Positions 34,914-45,321 of a stretch of 62,510 nucleotides of DNA are shown here, in pieces. Source of the DNA: Opitutales bacterium (GTDB lineage Bacteria > Verrucomicrobiota > Verrucomicrobiia > Opitutales > JAJFLR01); contig JAJFLR010000092.1 in assembly GCA_021772565.1 (NCBI GenBank), forward strand, positions 1-62,510, read 5' to 3'. The notes beneath the pieces were generated by a model, which did not search any database, was not told where the DNA came from, and was given only the letters and a program-made list of their open reading frames with translations. The position numbers and the translations under genes are program-made. Position 1 is the stretch's first letter; each line of letters starts with the position of its first letter.

Positions 34914-35381
34914 ATGGCAACTACAGAAATATTATTAATTAAACCGTTGGAAAATCTTGGCAATGAAGGTGATCAGGTGAAAGTGCGTTCAGGTTATGCT
35001 CGTAATTATTTACTACCTAAAAAAATAGGCATTCCAATGACTAACGCTAACAAAAAACAAATTGAAGCTCTTCAAATTGCAAAAGATAAGAGAATAAGTG
35101 CTGAGTTGAATAATGCAAATGAAACGCTGGAGAAACTCAAAAATTTAAAAATTACGCTAGCAGTTAAAACAGGACCAGGTGGAAAAGTTTTTGGCTCAGT
35201 TACTTCCCATTTTATTACAGAAAAAATTAAGGAATTAGGTGTTGAATTAGATAAAAAACAAGTTCCACATTTTAGCCCTGTGAAAGCGTTAGGCAAGCAT
35301 ACTGCATTAATAAGATTACATTCTGATGTGAAACACGAAATTGAATTTGAAGTTGTTTCAGAAAACCTAATTGTGGAATAG
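34914..35381 (+). CDS. rplI: 50S ribosomal protein L9
   Basis: A 155-residue protein. N-terminal domain: LLIKPLENLGNEGDQVKVRS followed by GYARNYLLP, the rRNA-binding L9 signature. A long charged connecting helix (KKQIEALQIAKDKRISAELN) leads to the C-terminal domain (VTSHFITEKI). It lies 46 bp after ssb, with no rpsR between. Confidence 0.95.
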   Translation: MATTEILLIKPLENLGNEGDQVKVRSGYARNYLLPKKIGIPMTNANKKQIEALQIAKDKRISAELNNANETLEKLKNLKITLAVKTGPGGKVFGSVTSHFITEKIKELGVELDKKQVPHFSPVKALGKHTALIRLHSDVKHEIEFEVVSENLIVE

Positions 35382-35424
35382 AGATAAAGCGTGTTATTAA
35401 AAACGGTGCCGAAAGGAAAAAACT

Positions 35425-36873
35425 ATGCCAGCTACTAAGGCAGCGAACACTATCTCAAATGACAAAAACACCTATTTAGGTGATAGAGCAAGTTCTAGAA
35501 ATAAAGTTAATATACTTGATAGAGTTTTACCTCACAATATTGATGCAGAGGAGGGATTAATTGCAAGTTGTATTCTTGATTCAGGACAAGAAGTAGTCTC
35601 GTGGTGTATGGAATCACATATAACCGCGGAGTCATTTTATAAACCTGTTCATCAAATTATTTATCAAGCTATAGTTGATTTATTTAACACCGGTTCTGGC
35701 GTTGACGAAATTATTTTGTGTGATCACTTGCAAAACAAAAAACAGCTGGATGAAATAGGCGGTTACTCAACTGTTACTCGAATTTCCAATCGAATTGAGA
35801 CTACAGCTCATGCTAAATACTGGTTGGAGATTGTACGTGAAAAATATATGACACGCAGGTTAATAAGTACCTCAACTGGCATAATTGACAAATGTTATCA
35901 TTCAGAAGACAGTCTTGATCATTTACTGGAAAGTGTTGAGCAGGAAATATTTCAAATTAGCCAGGACAGAGTTTCTGATTTTGCCCAACAAATTGAAAAA
36001 CCAATAGATTCCGCCGTAAATATAGTTAATTCCATGCTACAGAGGAAAGGTGAGTTAACCGGCGTGCCTAGTGGATTTACAGATCTTGATCGAATGACTT
36101 TTGGGTTTCATAGACAGGAAATGATAGTTTTAGCTGCGCGCCCATCCATGGGTAAAACATCATTGGCAATGAATATTGCAGAATTTGCGGTATTAAATAA
36201 TAGAAGCAATGCACAACCAATACCAACGTTAGTATTTAGTTTGGAAATGAGTTCTGAACAGTTGGCGCTAAGATTGCTTTGTTGTCGAAGCAGAGTAAAT
36301 ATGCAGCGTTTGAAAGAAGGCTTTATTCCAAAGCAGGGTGGGGGAAAGGCATTGGCAAAAGCTGCAAAGGAGTTGAAAGGAGCCCCACTTTGGATTGATG
36401 ATTCAGGACACTTAACAATTTTGGAATTACGTGCTAAAGCAAGACGATTGAAATCAAAAGTCGATATAGGATTGATCGTAATTGATTACCTGCAGTTAAT
36501 TTCCGGAACGGATAATCGAACCGGGAGAGAACAGCAAATTTCTGAAATATCAAGAGGCATAAAAGCTATGGCAAAAGAATTGAATGTTCCAATAATTGTG
36601 CTCAGTCAATTAAACCGTGAATCAGAAAGAGAAAAGAGAGCACCGCGCTTATCTGATCTTAGAGAATCGGGTAGTATTGAGCAGGATGCAGACGTAGTTT
36701 TATTGCTTGCAAAACGTGGTGAAAAGGATGAGGGTTCTCAAAGTTCTTATGATTCGAGTACGCGTGATTTAATAATTGCCAAGCAACGAAACGGACCAGT
36801 TGGTGATGTTACTTTAACTTTTATAACTGAATACACTAGATTTGAAAACTACACACAGCACAAAACGGATTAG
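35425..36873 (+). CDS. dnaB: Replicative DNA helicase DnaB
   Basis: A 482-residue helicase that unwinds DNA at the replication fork. The N-terminal helical domain (about 30-150) starts LPHNIDAEEGLIASCILD. The RecA-like ATPase shows Walker A AARPSMGKTSLA, Walker B IGLIVIDYLQLI, the H4 loop SQLNRESEREKRAPRLSDL, the RESGSIEQDADVV segment and the arginine-finger region. It ends 4 bp before bamA. Confidence 0.96.
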   Translation: MPATKAANTISNDKNTYLGDRASSRNKVNILDRVLPHNIDAEEGLIASCILDSGQEVVSWCMESHITAESFYKPVHQIIYQAIVDLFNTGSGVDEIILCDHLQNKKQLDEIGGYSTVTRISNRIETTAHAKYWLEIVREKYMTRRLISTSTGIIDKCYHSEDSLDHLLESVEQEIFQISQDRVSDFAQQIEKPIDSAVNIVNSMLQRKGELTGVPSGFTDLDRMTFGFHRQEMIVLAARPSMGKTSLAMNIAEFAVLNNRSNAQPIPTLVFSLEMSSEQLALRLLCCRSRVNMQRLKEGFIPKQGGGKALAKAAKELKGAPLWIDDSGHLTILELRAKARRLKSKVDIGLIVIDYLQLISGTDNRTGREQQISEISRGIKAMAKELNVPIIVLSQLNRESEREKRAPRLSDLRESGSIEQDADVVLLLAKRGEKDEGSQSSYDSSTRDLIIAKQRNGPVGDVTLTFITEYTRFENYTQHKTD

Positions 36874-36877
36874 TTGA

Positions 36878-39325
36878 ATGAATAAGATAAGTCTGATCAG
36901 TTTTAAAATATTTTTATTACTAATTATTATTGGTAGTTCAGCTTTTGCCAATGACAAAAATTTATATGCGGCAAATACTGAACGCAACAATTGGGAGGAT
37001 ACATTTGCAGCTGAGGTAGAAAGAGATGATTGGGATGAATCATTATTTGCTGTAAAGTCCAGAGCTAAACGCAATAAGCCCAAAACAGCAGAGGGTCCAA
37101 GAGTTAATCTAATTGAAATAGAATACAAGGGTCTGCAAAACGTCAGTGAGCAGGTTATTCTTTCTCACATAAATATCAGACGGGGGAGACCACTTAGTCA
37201 AAATGCAATTGAAGATTCAATTCAAAAATTAAATGACACAAATTTATTTGAATCTATCGATGTTAAAACTGAGATTAATGGTGATGACGTTGAATTAAAA
37301 TTTATAGTTGAGCCACGTTATCGAATATCGAGTATCAGTTTTAATGGAAATGACAAAATGTCTGATAGAAGATTATTTACAAAGATTGATTCTAAGAAAA
37401 ATAATTTTCTCGATGAAAAATTGATTAAAAAAGATCGAGATGCCATATATGAGTATTATTTGAAAAATCGATTTTCAGATTCAGAAATATATTATGACAT
37501 TGAAAGAGATTCAAAAACTGGATTTGGCACAGTAGTTTTCAATATATCTGAAGGACCGAAACTGCGAATAGTTAAAATAAAATTTAATGGAAACAAGATT
37601 ATTTCATCCAAAAAATTAAGAAAGGTTTTAAAAACAAAACAACAAAATACTTTTTCCTGGTTTACGGGTGCGGGTAAGTTTAATGAAGATAAATTTAGAG
37701 AAGATATAAGAAAATTACGTGAGCATTATACTGAAAAAGGATTTTTAGATATCAATATTTCTGAGCCAAATATTAAACTCGATTATCCAACCGAAAATAC
37801 GATTTTAATAAATATAAAAATTAGTGAAGGTAAAAAGTATCATGTCGGTAACGTTAATTTTGAAGGGAACCTCAGGCATTCATATCAGGATATATTTGCT
37901 AAATTATCATTAAAACCCGGTGAAACTTTTGTGCCAAGTAAACTGGGCAAAGATATTACAGCCATTAGTGATTTATATGGCAGAGAAGGATATTTGGATA
38001 CAAGGGTAACAGTTGATAGAAGACCCAATGTAACTTCCGGGGACATGGACTTAAGTTATCAAATTGTTGAAAATGGAAAATTTCAAGTGGAGTCAATTAG
38101 AATTGAAGGAAATACCAAAACTAAAAGTACGGTAATTATTCGAGAATTAGCACTTGCACCTGGAGATATTTTTGATTCGGTTAGGATGCGCAACAGTGAG
38201 GCCCGTCTCAGAAACACGCGATTTTTTGATCAAGTTAATTTATCTTCAGAAGTTACAAATGTACCAACGCGCAGGAATTTAAAATTAAGTGTGTCTGAAG
38301 CGCGTACCGGTAATTTTACATTTGGGGCTGGGTTCAGTTCGCTTGAGAATGGATTATTTTTTGCAGAACTTACCCAAGGTAATTTTGATTTGTTTAATTG
38401 GCGTTCATTTTTTCAGGGTGATGGACAGAAATTTAGATTGAGGTTTCAACTTGGTAGTCGCTCAAATGAAATAGTACTGGCATTTGAAGAACCTTGGCTG
38501 TTTGAAAAAGAGCTTGCATTTGGGTTTGAGATATTCCGTAGAGAAACAGATTTTGTGAGTAGTTTATATGACGAGTTACGTGCTGGATTCGAATTGTATT
38601 TAAGAAAACGTATCGTTGGTCTTTGGGAAGGGCGGTTATCATATCGTTTTGAAAATGTGGATATTGTTGATGTGGACGCGTCTGCACCAGACGTGATTAA
38701 TAATGAGGAGGGCAAACGATCAGTCTCTAAGGTTGGCTTTTCATTACTTAGAGATACGCGAGATAGTATACTCTATCCGACCCGTGGAAACAGAATTTCT
38801 ATATTAAATGAATTAGCTGGTTTAGGTGGTGACACTAAATATTACCGATTTGAAACTAGAGCCTCTCAGCATTATCCGACATTTAAATTTGCCGGCCAGG
38901 TTATTTCCTTTTTAGGGCGAATAGGAACTATTATTGGCTATGATAATTCAGAGGTACCGTTTTTTGATAAACAGTTTCTTGGAGGTCCTAATTCATTAAG
39001 AGGTTTTGATTTTAGGGAAGTCGGTCCCAAAGATCCAACTACTGAGGAACCAATTGGTGGGAATTCTTATGGCTTTGCCAGTGTAGAGTATACATTCAAG
39101 ATTGCTGAACCTCTACGTATAGCATTTTTTTATGATTGGGGGTTTGTTAATAAGGATGAAATTGATTTTGATACTTCAGATTATAACTCAAATTGGGGGA
39201 TTGGATTTAGAATATTAGTTTTAGGAAGTCCCATGCGGCTTGACTTTGGTATTCCTATTACTACCGACAGTTTTAATGATAATGACGGAAATGAATTTAA
39301 TTTTTCATTTGGAACAAGATTTTGA
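36878..39325 (+). CDS. bamA: Outer membrane protein assembly factor BamA
   Basis: An 815-residue Omp85 protein: signal peptide (1-24), five POTRA domains (about 80-425), then a 16-strand-type barrel. The conserved substrate-exit loop reads FLGGPNSLRGFDFR (the VRGF/Y motif). It folds and inserts outer-membrane beta-barrels. Between the signal and POTRA 1 is a non-conserved 35-residue linker with two near repeats, ERNNWEDTFAAEV and ERDDWDESLFAVK. It starts 4 bp after dnaB, and ompH follows 45 bp downstream, as in many Gram-negatives. Confidence 0.95.
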   Translation: MNKISLISFKIFLLLIIIGSSAFANDKNLYAANTERNNWEDTFAAEVERDDWDESLFAVKSRAKRNKPKTAEGPRVNLIEIEYKGLQNVSEQVILSHINIRRGRPLSQNAIEDSIQKLNDTNLFESIDVKTEINGDDVELKFIVEPRYRISSISFNGNDKMSDRRLFTKIDSKKNNFLDEKLIKKDRDAIYEYYLKNRFSDSEIYYDIERDSKTGFGTVVFNISEGPKLRIVKIKFNGNKIISSKKLRKVLKTKQQNTFSWFTGAGKFNEDKFREDIRKLREHYTEKGFLDINISEPNIKLDYPTENTILINIKISEGKKYHVGNVNFEGNLRHSYQDIFAKLSLKPGETFVPSKLGKDITAISDLYGREGYLDTRVTVDRRPNVTSGDMDLSYQIVENGKFQVESIRIEGNTKTKSTVIIRELALAPGDIFDSVRMRNSEARLRNTRFFDQVNLSSEVTNVPTRRNLKLSVSEARTGNFTFGAGFSSLENGLFFAELTQGNFDLFNWRSFFQGDGQKFRLRFQLGSRSNEIVLAFEEPWLFEKELAFGFEIFRRETDFVSSLYDELRAGFELYLRKRIVGLWEGRLSYRFENVDIVDVDASAPDVINNEEGKRSVSKVGFSLLRDTRDSILYPTRGNRISILNELAGLGGDTKYYRFETRASQHYPTFKFAGQVISFLGRIGTIIGYDNSEVPFFDKQFLGGPNSLRGFDFREVGPKDPTTEEPIGGNSYGFASVEYTFKIAEPLRIAFFYDWGFVNKDEIDFDTSDYNSNWGIGFRILVLGSPMRLDFGIPITTDSFNDNDGNEFNFSFGTRF

Positions 39326-39370
39326 TTTGATTTACTAGTAAATACCAATTAATCCATTTTAATAAATATT

Positions 39371-39949
39371 ATGAAAAAATATATTACTACAATTATACTC
39401 TTAATGTTAATTAAGTCTTTCAGTTTTGCTGAAGGTCATAAGATAGTTACAGTTGATATGGAAAAACTGTATGTCAGTTATTACAAAACTAAGGAGGCTG
39501 AAGAAAAAATTAAAACTAGTTTTGATAAAGCTCGTGAACAAAATGAATTGCTAGTTAAGGAACATCAGGAGTTGTTAGAGAAGTTTAATGAAATTAATGA
39601 AAAAGCCAATAATCCTTTAAGAAGTAGTGAAGCACGTGAGGATGCAACTGAAGAAGCTAAGGCGGCATTTAAAGTTTTGAGAGAAAAAGAACAAGCTGTA
39701 AAAGAATTTCAGGTTACCACTCAGCAATCACTCATGCAAAGACAAAAAAATCACAGAGATTTAATGCTTGAGGAAATAAAAGAAGTTGTGCTTAAGCATT
39801 CCAGAAAAAGAAATGCAGCAATAGTCTTAGATACAAATGGGAAAACGCATATTGGAATATCTAATGTAATTTATACAGATCCAGAATGGGATATCACAGA
39901 ATCAGTCATTACAGATTTAAATAAAAACGCACCTGCTACAAAAGAATAA
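39371..39949 (+). CDS. OmpH/Skp-family periplasmic chaperone
   Basis: A 192-residue protein with a signal peptide (residues 1-20, ending SFAEG). The mature part is mostly long coiled coil with IVTVDMEKLYVSYYKTKEAE, a typical Skp beginning, and a final strand AAIVLDTNGKTHIG that completes the trimer base. Skp carries unfolded outer-membrane proteins to BamA, encoded just upstream. Confidence 0.9.
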   Translation: MKKYITTIILLMLIKSFSFAEGHKIVTVDMEKLYVSYYKTKEAEEKIKTSFDKAREQNELLVKEHQELLEKFNEINEKANNPLRSSEAREDATEEAKAAFKVLREKEQAVKEFQVTTQQSLMQRQKNHRDLMLEEIKEVVLKHSRKRNAAIVLDTNGKTHIGISNVIYTDPEWDITESVITDLNKNAPATKE

Positions 39950-40055
39950 ATTAAACTATCAAGTTTAATATAAATCCTACATCTTTAATATCATTTAAAG
40001 TTTAAGATGATGATTCTTACTTTCTGTAATTATAAGGTCATGTAGTCTGCTAGGC

Positions 40056-40751
40056 ATGCACAGCTCAGATTTATCAAAAAAAATTGTAATTACCGGTGTG
40101 ACTAGGGGCTTAGGACGTGCTCTTGTCAGTAAGTTTATTGATTTGGGACATTCTGTATATGGTTGTGGAAGAAATGAATCTATAATATCAAATTTAAATA
40201 AACAATTTGGGCCACCTCATTTATTTTGTGCGGTTGATGTCGTTGATTTTTATAAGGTATCAAAGTGGACTGAACTAATATTAAATGATTTTGGGTTACC
40301 TGATATTTTGATAAACAACGCTGCTATAATCAATACTGACGCCCCACTATGGGAAATATCAGCAGAAGAATATTCCGGTATAATCGATGTGAATATTAAA
40401 GGTGTTGCAAATGTCATGCGGGCTTTTTTACCGACATTAGTAAAAAATAGGGTGGGTAAAATTATTAATTTTAGTTCTGGAGCAGGTAAAGTTGCGTATC
40501 CCAATATTTCAATATATTGTGCCACAAAATTTGCTGTTGAAGGCATGACCCAGGCAGTTGCTCAGGAATTGCCATCTGGTATGATTGCAGTGCCGTTATC
40601 ACCAGGTATTATAAATACTGATATGTTACGTTCACATTATGGAGAACGAGCAGATGAATATCAAAGTCCTGATGTGTGGGTTGAAAAAGCAGCACAATTT
40701 ATTTTAGATATTGGGATTAAAGATAATGGAAAATCTTTGATTATATCCTGA
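40056..40751 (+). CDS. Short-chain dehydrogenase/reductase
   Basis: A 231-residue Rossmann-fold enzyme. The cofactor loop VITGVTRGLGRALV (TGxxxGxG), the NNAA motif (ILINNAAIINTD) and the catalytic residues Ser (INFSSGAGKV) and Tyr-x-x-x-Lys (IYCATKFAVEGM) are present. The substrate cannot be predicted. It lies 106 bp after ompH and may be transcribed separately. Confidence 0.9.
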   Translation: MHSSDLSKKIVITGVTRGLGRALVSKFIDLGHSVYGCGRNESIISNLNKQFGPPHLFCAVDVVDFYKVSKWTELILNDFGLPDILINNAAIINTDAPLWEISAEEYSGIIDVNIKGVANVMRAFLPTLVKNRVGKIINFSSGAGKVAYPNISIYCATKFAVEGMTQAVAQELPSGMIAVPLSPGIINTDMLRSHYGERADEYQSPDVWVEKAAQFILDIGIKDNGKSLIIS

Positions 40752-40890
40752 TTAAACTAATAACCCAAATAAATTTTTGCAATTTTGTCTGTACTGCCCG
40801 GTGCAATTTATAGTATTTGGCACAATATACCAAGAGCTCAGCTCAATACCTTTTGGTCTGTTAGAAGTGATAAACAAATATTAAAATGAG

Positions 40891-42327
40891 CTAGTCGTTA
40901 GACTTGAGTTTGTTTATATTTATTGGTTTAGGCAAATCTTCTGCTCTGATCTGTGAAGTATTATTTTCAGTATCAGAAATTGGACTTTTGGTTTTTAATT
41001 CAATTGTAAATAAAAAAGTACTACCTTCACCAATGGTACTGTTTAACCATATTTTTCCATTCATTAGTTTTACTAATGTTTTAGCAATCGATAATCCCAA
41101 ACCAGATCCTGACTCTTCCATCCTTTTATTACTTTGATTTTTGAAAAATGGTTTAAAGATATTTTGTTGTTCATCTATTGGTATCCCATTACCAGTATCA
41201 CTAACTGAAAATAATAAGTTAACGCTATCATCAGTGTCGTGATTTTGTAAAAGTGTTTGATTCTTATCCCTTTTAACCTCAATTGTAACAAACCCTTTTT
41301 CTGTAAAGTTAACTGCATTGCTGACTAAATTAACAAGAATTTCCCATAAACGAGCTGAATCACCAAAGAGAGATTCCGTTAAATTACTTTCTATGGAATA
41401 GTTTATATTTAAATTTTTTCTCGTTGTAGTCGGTTTGAAATTATCAATGATCGATTTGAGAATATTTTCTAAATCTATTTGTTCATTTTTTAATACAATA
41501 TTTCCAGATTCAAATTTAGCGAGATCGAGGACATTATTTAATATTCCGAGTAAGACATCACCATTTTTATGTATAATTTCAATGTACTCTTTATATTCAC
41601 CGTCTAAAGGTGCATCCTGCAAGAGGTCACTAAATCCCATAATACTCTGTATTGGAATTCGGATCTCGTGACTTAACTTGGCTAAGTATGAATTTTTGGA
41701 TCTATTAGATTGATCAACGACATCAAATTGTTCCTGAGATAATTTAATATCTGTATTCAGTTTGTGATTTAAGTCGTTATTTTTCTGGCTTTCAGCCTGC
41801 AGTTTTAAATCACGTTTTTTAATATCAGTGATATCATAGTATTGCTCTATTCTGCCGCCAGCTAGTTGTCCATTTAGTATTGGGCGACTTTGATGCTCAA
41901 GCCATCTTTCTTCCCTGTTTTCAGTTGATGGAATATGACATTGAAAACACTCAAAGTATGAATTACTGAGGTAAGACTCTGTCATCTTGCGGACTATTTC
42001 ATCAGGATTTTCAAAAATATTTTTAATTCGACTATTTAATAACGTTTCTTTATCCTTACCTATTAACTCATTTAGGTTTAAGTCAAAGTATAATGCAAAT
42101 GCACGGTTAGCCCAGATTACTTTTTGATCTGCATCAACAACACATACTCCAATTGTTGCATTACTTAGAGCATCATCAACTAATGATTTATATGTATCAT
42201 CATTTCCAAGATCAACATTGATGCATTTTTTTAATTCAGATATAGATTGTTCCAGCTCACTGACTTTAAGCTGAGCATTATCTAATTGATGCTGCAGACT
42301 ATCTTTTATTTTGTTTTGGGTAATCAT
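40891..42327 (-). CDS. PAS-containing sensor histidine kinase
   Basis: A 478-residue kinase with no transmembrane segment, so it senses inside the cell. Residues 1-35 form a coiled coil, 55-165 a PAS/PAC domain (ATIGVCVVDADQKVIWANRA), and a linker follows. The H-box is LAKLSHEIRIPIQSIMGFSD with His220 (note Ile in place of the common Thr). The ATPase domain has LVSNAVNFTEKGFVTIEVK, VSDTGNGIPID and the F/G2 boxes FKPFF, GSGLGLSIAKTLV. The C-terminal receiver is absent. Its partner is unknown; no response regulator is next to it. Confidence 0.9.
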   Translation of the reverse strand: MITQNKIKDSLQHQLDNAQLKVSELEQSISELKKCINVDLGNDDTYKSLVDDALSNATIGVCVVDADQKVIWANRAFALYFDLNLNELIGKDKETLLNSRIKNIFENPDEIVRKMTESYLSNSYFECFQCHIPSTENREERWLEHQSRPILNGQLAGGRIEQYYDITDIKKRDLKLQAESQKNNDLNHKLNTDIKLSQEQFDVVDQSNRSKNSYLAKLSHEIRIPIQSIMGFSDLLQDAPLDGEYKEYIEIIHKNGDVLLGILNNVLDLAKFESGNIVLKNEQIDLENILKSIIDNFKPTTTRKNLNINYSIESNLTESLFGDSARLWEILVNLVSNAVNFTEKGFVTIEVKRDKNQTLLQNHDTDDSVNLLFSVSDTGNGIPIDEQQNIFKPFFKNQSNKRMEESGSGLGLSIAKTLVKLMNGKIWLNSTIGEGSTFLFTIELKTKSPISDTENNTSQIRAEDLPKPININKLKSND

Positions 42328-42816
42328 TTGTACTAAAATCTATAAATAAGCTAAACGGAATTAATTATGTAATATTAACTGTAATTCTTAATAGGTTTTA
42401 TATAGGTGAAGTATTTAATTTTTCTATAAGCATTATTCCCTATTTCACGAATATAAACAATTTATTTATAAATTAAAGCAAAAAAACTAATTATATGTAA
42501 AATAAATCGATCATTAATGGTTTATAAATTTTAAGCCTAAATATTAACTAGTTGTTATTAATGAATAGTTTACGTAATTAATGTCGCTTTTAGCAGACGA
42601 ATTTATTTAATCCGGAAATGGGGATTAATGAAATGATCCTCTAAAAATTATATAATTATATACATAATTCGACATTAATATTTATAAACAAAATAAATAA
42701 ATCTTTTAAAAAAACTAATCTTTAGCCTGAGTAAAATAGGTATAGATATCATTATATTTTCTCCAACCTAATTTTTTTTAAAATTGAATTACATAAGGGC
42801 AATTAACTTAAATCCA
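42328..42816. other. Gene-free AT-rich gap
   Basis: 489 bp, among the most AT-rich sequence in the window, between the kinase and the TPR protein genes, both on the minus strand. It holds the kinase promoter region and the end of the ABC operon. No gene, terminator-grade hairpin, or repeat shared with other gaps was seen. Confidence 0.6.
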
Positions 42817-43593
42817 CTATTTAATTGATAGCTCTGTTTCCAGATCATTTATTCTTTGTAACACTACGTCTTTGTGAGCCAATGGATTATTGGCAGGTAA
42901 TTTGGGATAAAGATTTCTATACCAGATAAGTGCTTTTCTTTTTTCTCCAATCTGACGCAATATTTCAGGATAAATTCTAGATACATAATAGGGTGCTCCG
43001 TTTTTCTCTGATGCCATACGATAATATTTAGCTCCCATTAGTTTATCATCAAGTCGGTTAATATACATAGATGCAATTTCTATATAAATAAGTGGTTCAT
43101 TTGGATGAAACAAAAGTGCTTTTTCTAAAAATTTAATTCCATCTTTTGCTTGTTCATCCCATATACTTTGTTTTGTTAATTTAGGAATATTTTCGACACG
43201 GCCTATTAATTTTAATCTCCAGTTCGACATATCGTAACTGATTATTCTAGCGCCATTAATCCAGAAATATAAAGATTCAGGAACTAAATCAGTGGTGAGA
43301 TATATAAATGTTTCAGTTGCCGGGAGATTGGATTTTTCCCAGTATATAGAATTCTTGATCCAAATAATGTCAGCTACTAAATTGCGCAAACCACCTAACA
43401 TTCCAACAACTAGGCCAGTACTGAGTGGTTGATTTGTTTTTTTAACGCTTAAATCAATTCCTTGAGAATTTAAATCGAGCCATATTTTTCTTTCGAGCGG
43501 CCTGATAAATATGCCTAATATTAATAGTGAGAAGAATAAAATTAATATATTAAAATTAAGCTTTGTATACTGATATAAGATACTATTATTCAT
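42817..43593 (-). CDS. Membrane-anchored TPR-like protein, last gene of the ABC operon
   Basis: A 258-residue protein: one N-terminal transmembrane helix (about 14-30), then a TPR-like helical region with DGIKFLEKALLFHPNEPLIY and SMYINRLDDKLMGAKYYRMA. A conserved-looking stretch WINGARIISYDMSNWRLK is present. It is not a recognised transporter subunit. It follows the permease gene by 12 bp on the same strand, so it likely works with the exporter, perhaps as an accessory subunit. Confidence 0.7.
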   Translation of the reverse strand: MNNSILYQYTKLNFNILILFFSLLILGIFIRPLERKIWLDLNSQGIDLSVKKTNQPLSTGLVVGMLGGLRNLVADIIWIKNSIYWEKSNLPATETFIYLTTDLVPESLYFWINGARIISYDMSNWRLKLIGRVENIPKLTKQSIWDEQAKDGIKFLEKALLFHPNEPLIYIEIASMYINRLDDKLMGAKYYRMASEKNGAPYYVSRIYPEILRQIGEKRKALIWYRNLYPKLPANNPLAHKDVVLQRINDLETELSIK

Positions 43594-43605
43594 ATTAGGA
43601 AAGGC

Positions 43606-44433
43606 CTAGATCTCTCTTCTTGAAAAGCAAATTGTTGCAATATATAAATAAGCTGATGAGTAAATTGTAGTATATAATAATAATTTAACCATCAGCATTA
43701 AACTAATTGTAGTGCTCGTAGCTCCGTGTTCTCCTAAGTTAAATATTTGAAAATTTGGGAATAAATAGCTAATCATTGCAACGAACCAGTTTAGAGGTAT
43801 AAAATCAGTTGAGCTATAAGTAATTCTTGCAAGATATTGTAGTTGGCAAATTGTCAGTATTAAAAAAGAGGAAACAGTTGAAAATATTATCGTTTGAGAA
43901 TAGCTCGAAACTAATATTGTAATAGCACAGATCATAACAAATTTAAGCCATTGAGCTATGGAATAGATAATTAAATTTGTGTAGTTGAGCAGTCTTTCAT
44001 CTGCATAGAATGCAGTATTATTCAGTAGTAGTTTTGTTTCTCCAAATTTTAGTACAAGGATTAGAATTGATATCATAATTCCGGTGAACAATGCCAATAA
44101 TATTATTATCCCTAAAAATTTTCCTAATATAAATTCTGACTTCCTTATTGGCTTAGCTAGTATTGTAATTGCATTGCGGTTTTCGATTTCACTAAAAAAC
44201 AGTTGAGCTGATATTGTGATAGTTAGGATAGATCCAAAAAGCAAAATCGTTCCATATCCAAGATTGAATATAAAATTTATTTCAGAACTACCAAAATTTA
44301 ATTCCCTTAAAAAATAGATACCAGTTATCATGCCGATTGAAATAAACAATATGGCATAAAAAATTTTTTGACGGATCGATTCCCTAAGACAATTTTCTGT
44401 GATTAAGTAAACACGTCTAATTGAGTTTAGCAT
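43606..44433 (-). CDS. ABC transporter permease, ABC-2 type
   Basis: A 275-residue membrane protein with about six helices. N-terminal TITENCLRESIRQKIFYAIL-type opening, followed by a cytoplasmic coupling stretch ENRNAITILAKPIRKSEFIL (the ABC-2 signature), then several helices. It pairs with the ATPase gene 29 bp upstream. The substrate is unknown; ABC-2 systems export lipids, polysaccharides or drugs. Confidence 0.85.
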   Translation of the reverse strand: MLNSIRRVYLITENCLRESIRQKIFYAILFISIGMITGIYFLRELNFGSSEINFIFNLGYGTILLFGSILTITISAQLFFSEIENRNAITILAKPIRKSEFILGKFLGIIILLALFTGIMISILILVLKFGETKLLLNNTAFYADERLLNYTNLIIYSIAQWLKFVMICAITILVSSYSQTIIFSTVSSFLILTICQLQYLARITYSSTDFIPLNWFVAMISYLFPNFQIFNLGEHGATSTTISLMLMVKLLLYTTIYSSAYLYIATICFSRREI

Positions 44434-44462
44434 AAATGTATTTTTATTCTGGTATTAGTAAA

Positions 44463-45314
44463 TTATTTATCAGATGACAGATGATCTAAATAAATTTCTT
44501 CAAGTCGCTTAACTGGAGGGTTAATTATTTTTGAGGTCGTTTTAAAACTCTTTAAAAATTCATTTAATGGATCAATTAAATCATTATCAAAATTTTCAAT
44601 AAGTAATGCTTTATTGTTTTTAGATTTTCTAAATACATTTAAGTTCTCTTCTGCGATTAGTTTTCCTTTGTTTAAGATAGCAACCCGATCGCAGATTAAT
44701 TCTATCTCTGATAATAGGTGTGAACAAATTATAATTGTTTTACCCTCATTTTTTAAGTTTAACACAATGTTGGCAAAATCAATTGCTCCCACTGGATCTA
44801 CGCCGGCTGTGGGCTCATCAAGAATAATTAGATCAGGGTTATGGATAATTGCCTGAGCCAGTCCAATTCTTTGTAGCATCCCTTTGGAGTATGTTTCTAT
44901 TCTACGATTGGCAGCTTCTTTCAGCCCAACGTTATTTATAGTTGTTGAAATTAATTCATCCAAAGAGCTTTTATCAGATAAACAAATTTTTGCAGCTAGA
45001 CGTACAAATTCTGTACCAGTCAAATAACGATAGAAACAGGGTGATTCAGGCAAGAATCCAACATTCCTGCGAGAAATTAACAATTTACTCGATTGACCAA
45101 AAATTTCGCATGATCCTGATGTTGGATGAAGGAGTCCTAGAATCAGTTTTAGTGTAGTACTTTTTCCGGAACCGTTTGGTCCGAGTAATCCATAAATTTG
45201 ATTAGGTTCAATAGTTAAATTTAAATTATCAACCGCTCTAACTTTTAATCGTCGAATTCCTGAAGGATAGTCTTTAATAAGGTTTGTTATTTTAATAGCT
45301 GGAGTCGGCATCAA
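44463..45314 (-). CDS. ABC transporter ATP-binding protein
   Basis: A 283-residue ATPase. Walker A GLLGPNGSGKSTTLKL, Q-loop NVGFLPESP, signature YSKGMLQRIGLAQAI, Walker B LIILDEPTAGVDP, H-loop CSHLL. The C-terminal 75 residues form an added domain seen in CcmA/NatA-like exporters. The pair with the ABC-2 permease makes it an exporter. It follows the acylphosphatase gene by 7 bp. Confidence 0.92.
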   Translation of the reverse strand: MMPTPAIKITNLIKDYPSGIRRLKVRAVDNLNLTIEPNQIYGLLGPNGSGKSTTLKLILGLLHPTSGSCEIFGQSSKLLISRRNVGFLPESPCFYRYLTGTEFVRLAAKICLSDKSSLDELISTTINNVGLKEAANRRIETYSKGMLQRIGLAQAIIHNPDLIILDEPTAGVDPVGAIDFANIVLNLKNEGKTIIICSHLLSEIELICDRVAILNKGKLIAEENLNVFRKSKNNKALLIENFDNDLIDPLNEFLKSFKTTSKIINPPVKRLEEIYLDHLSSDK

Positions 45315-45321
45315 TCTAATA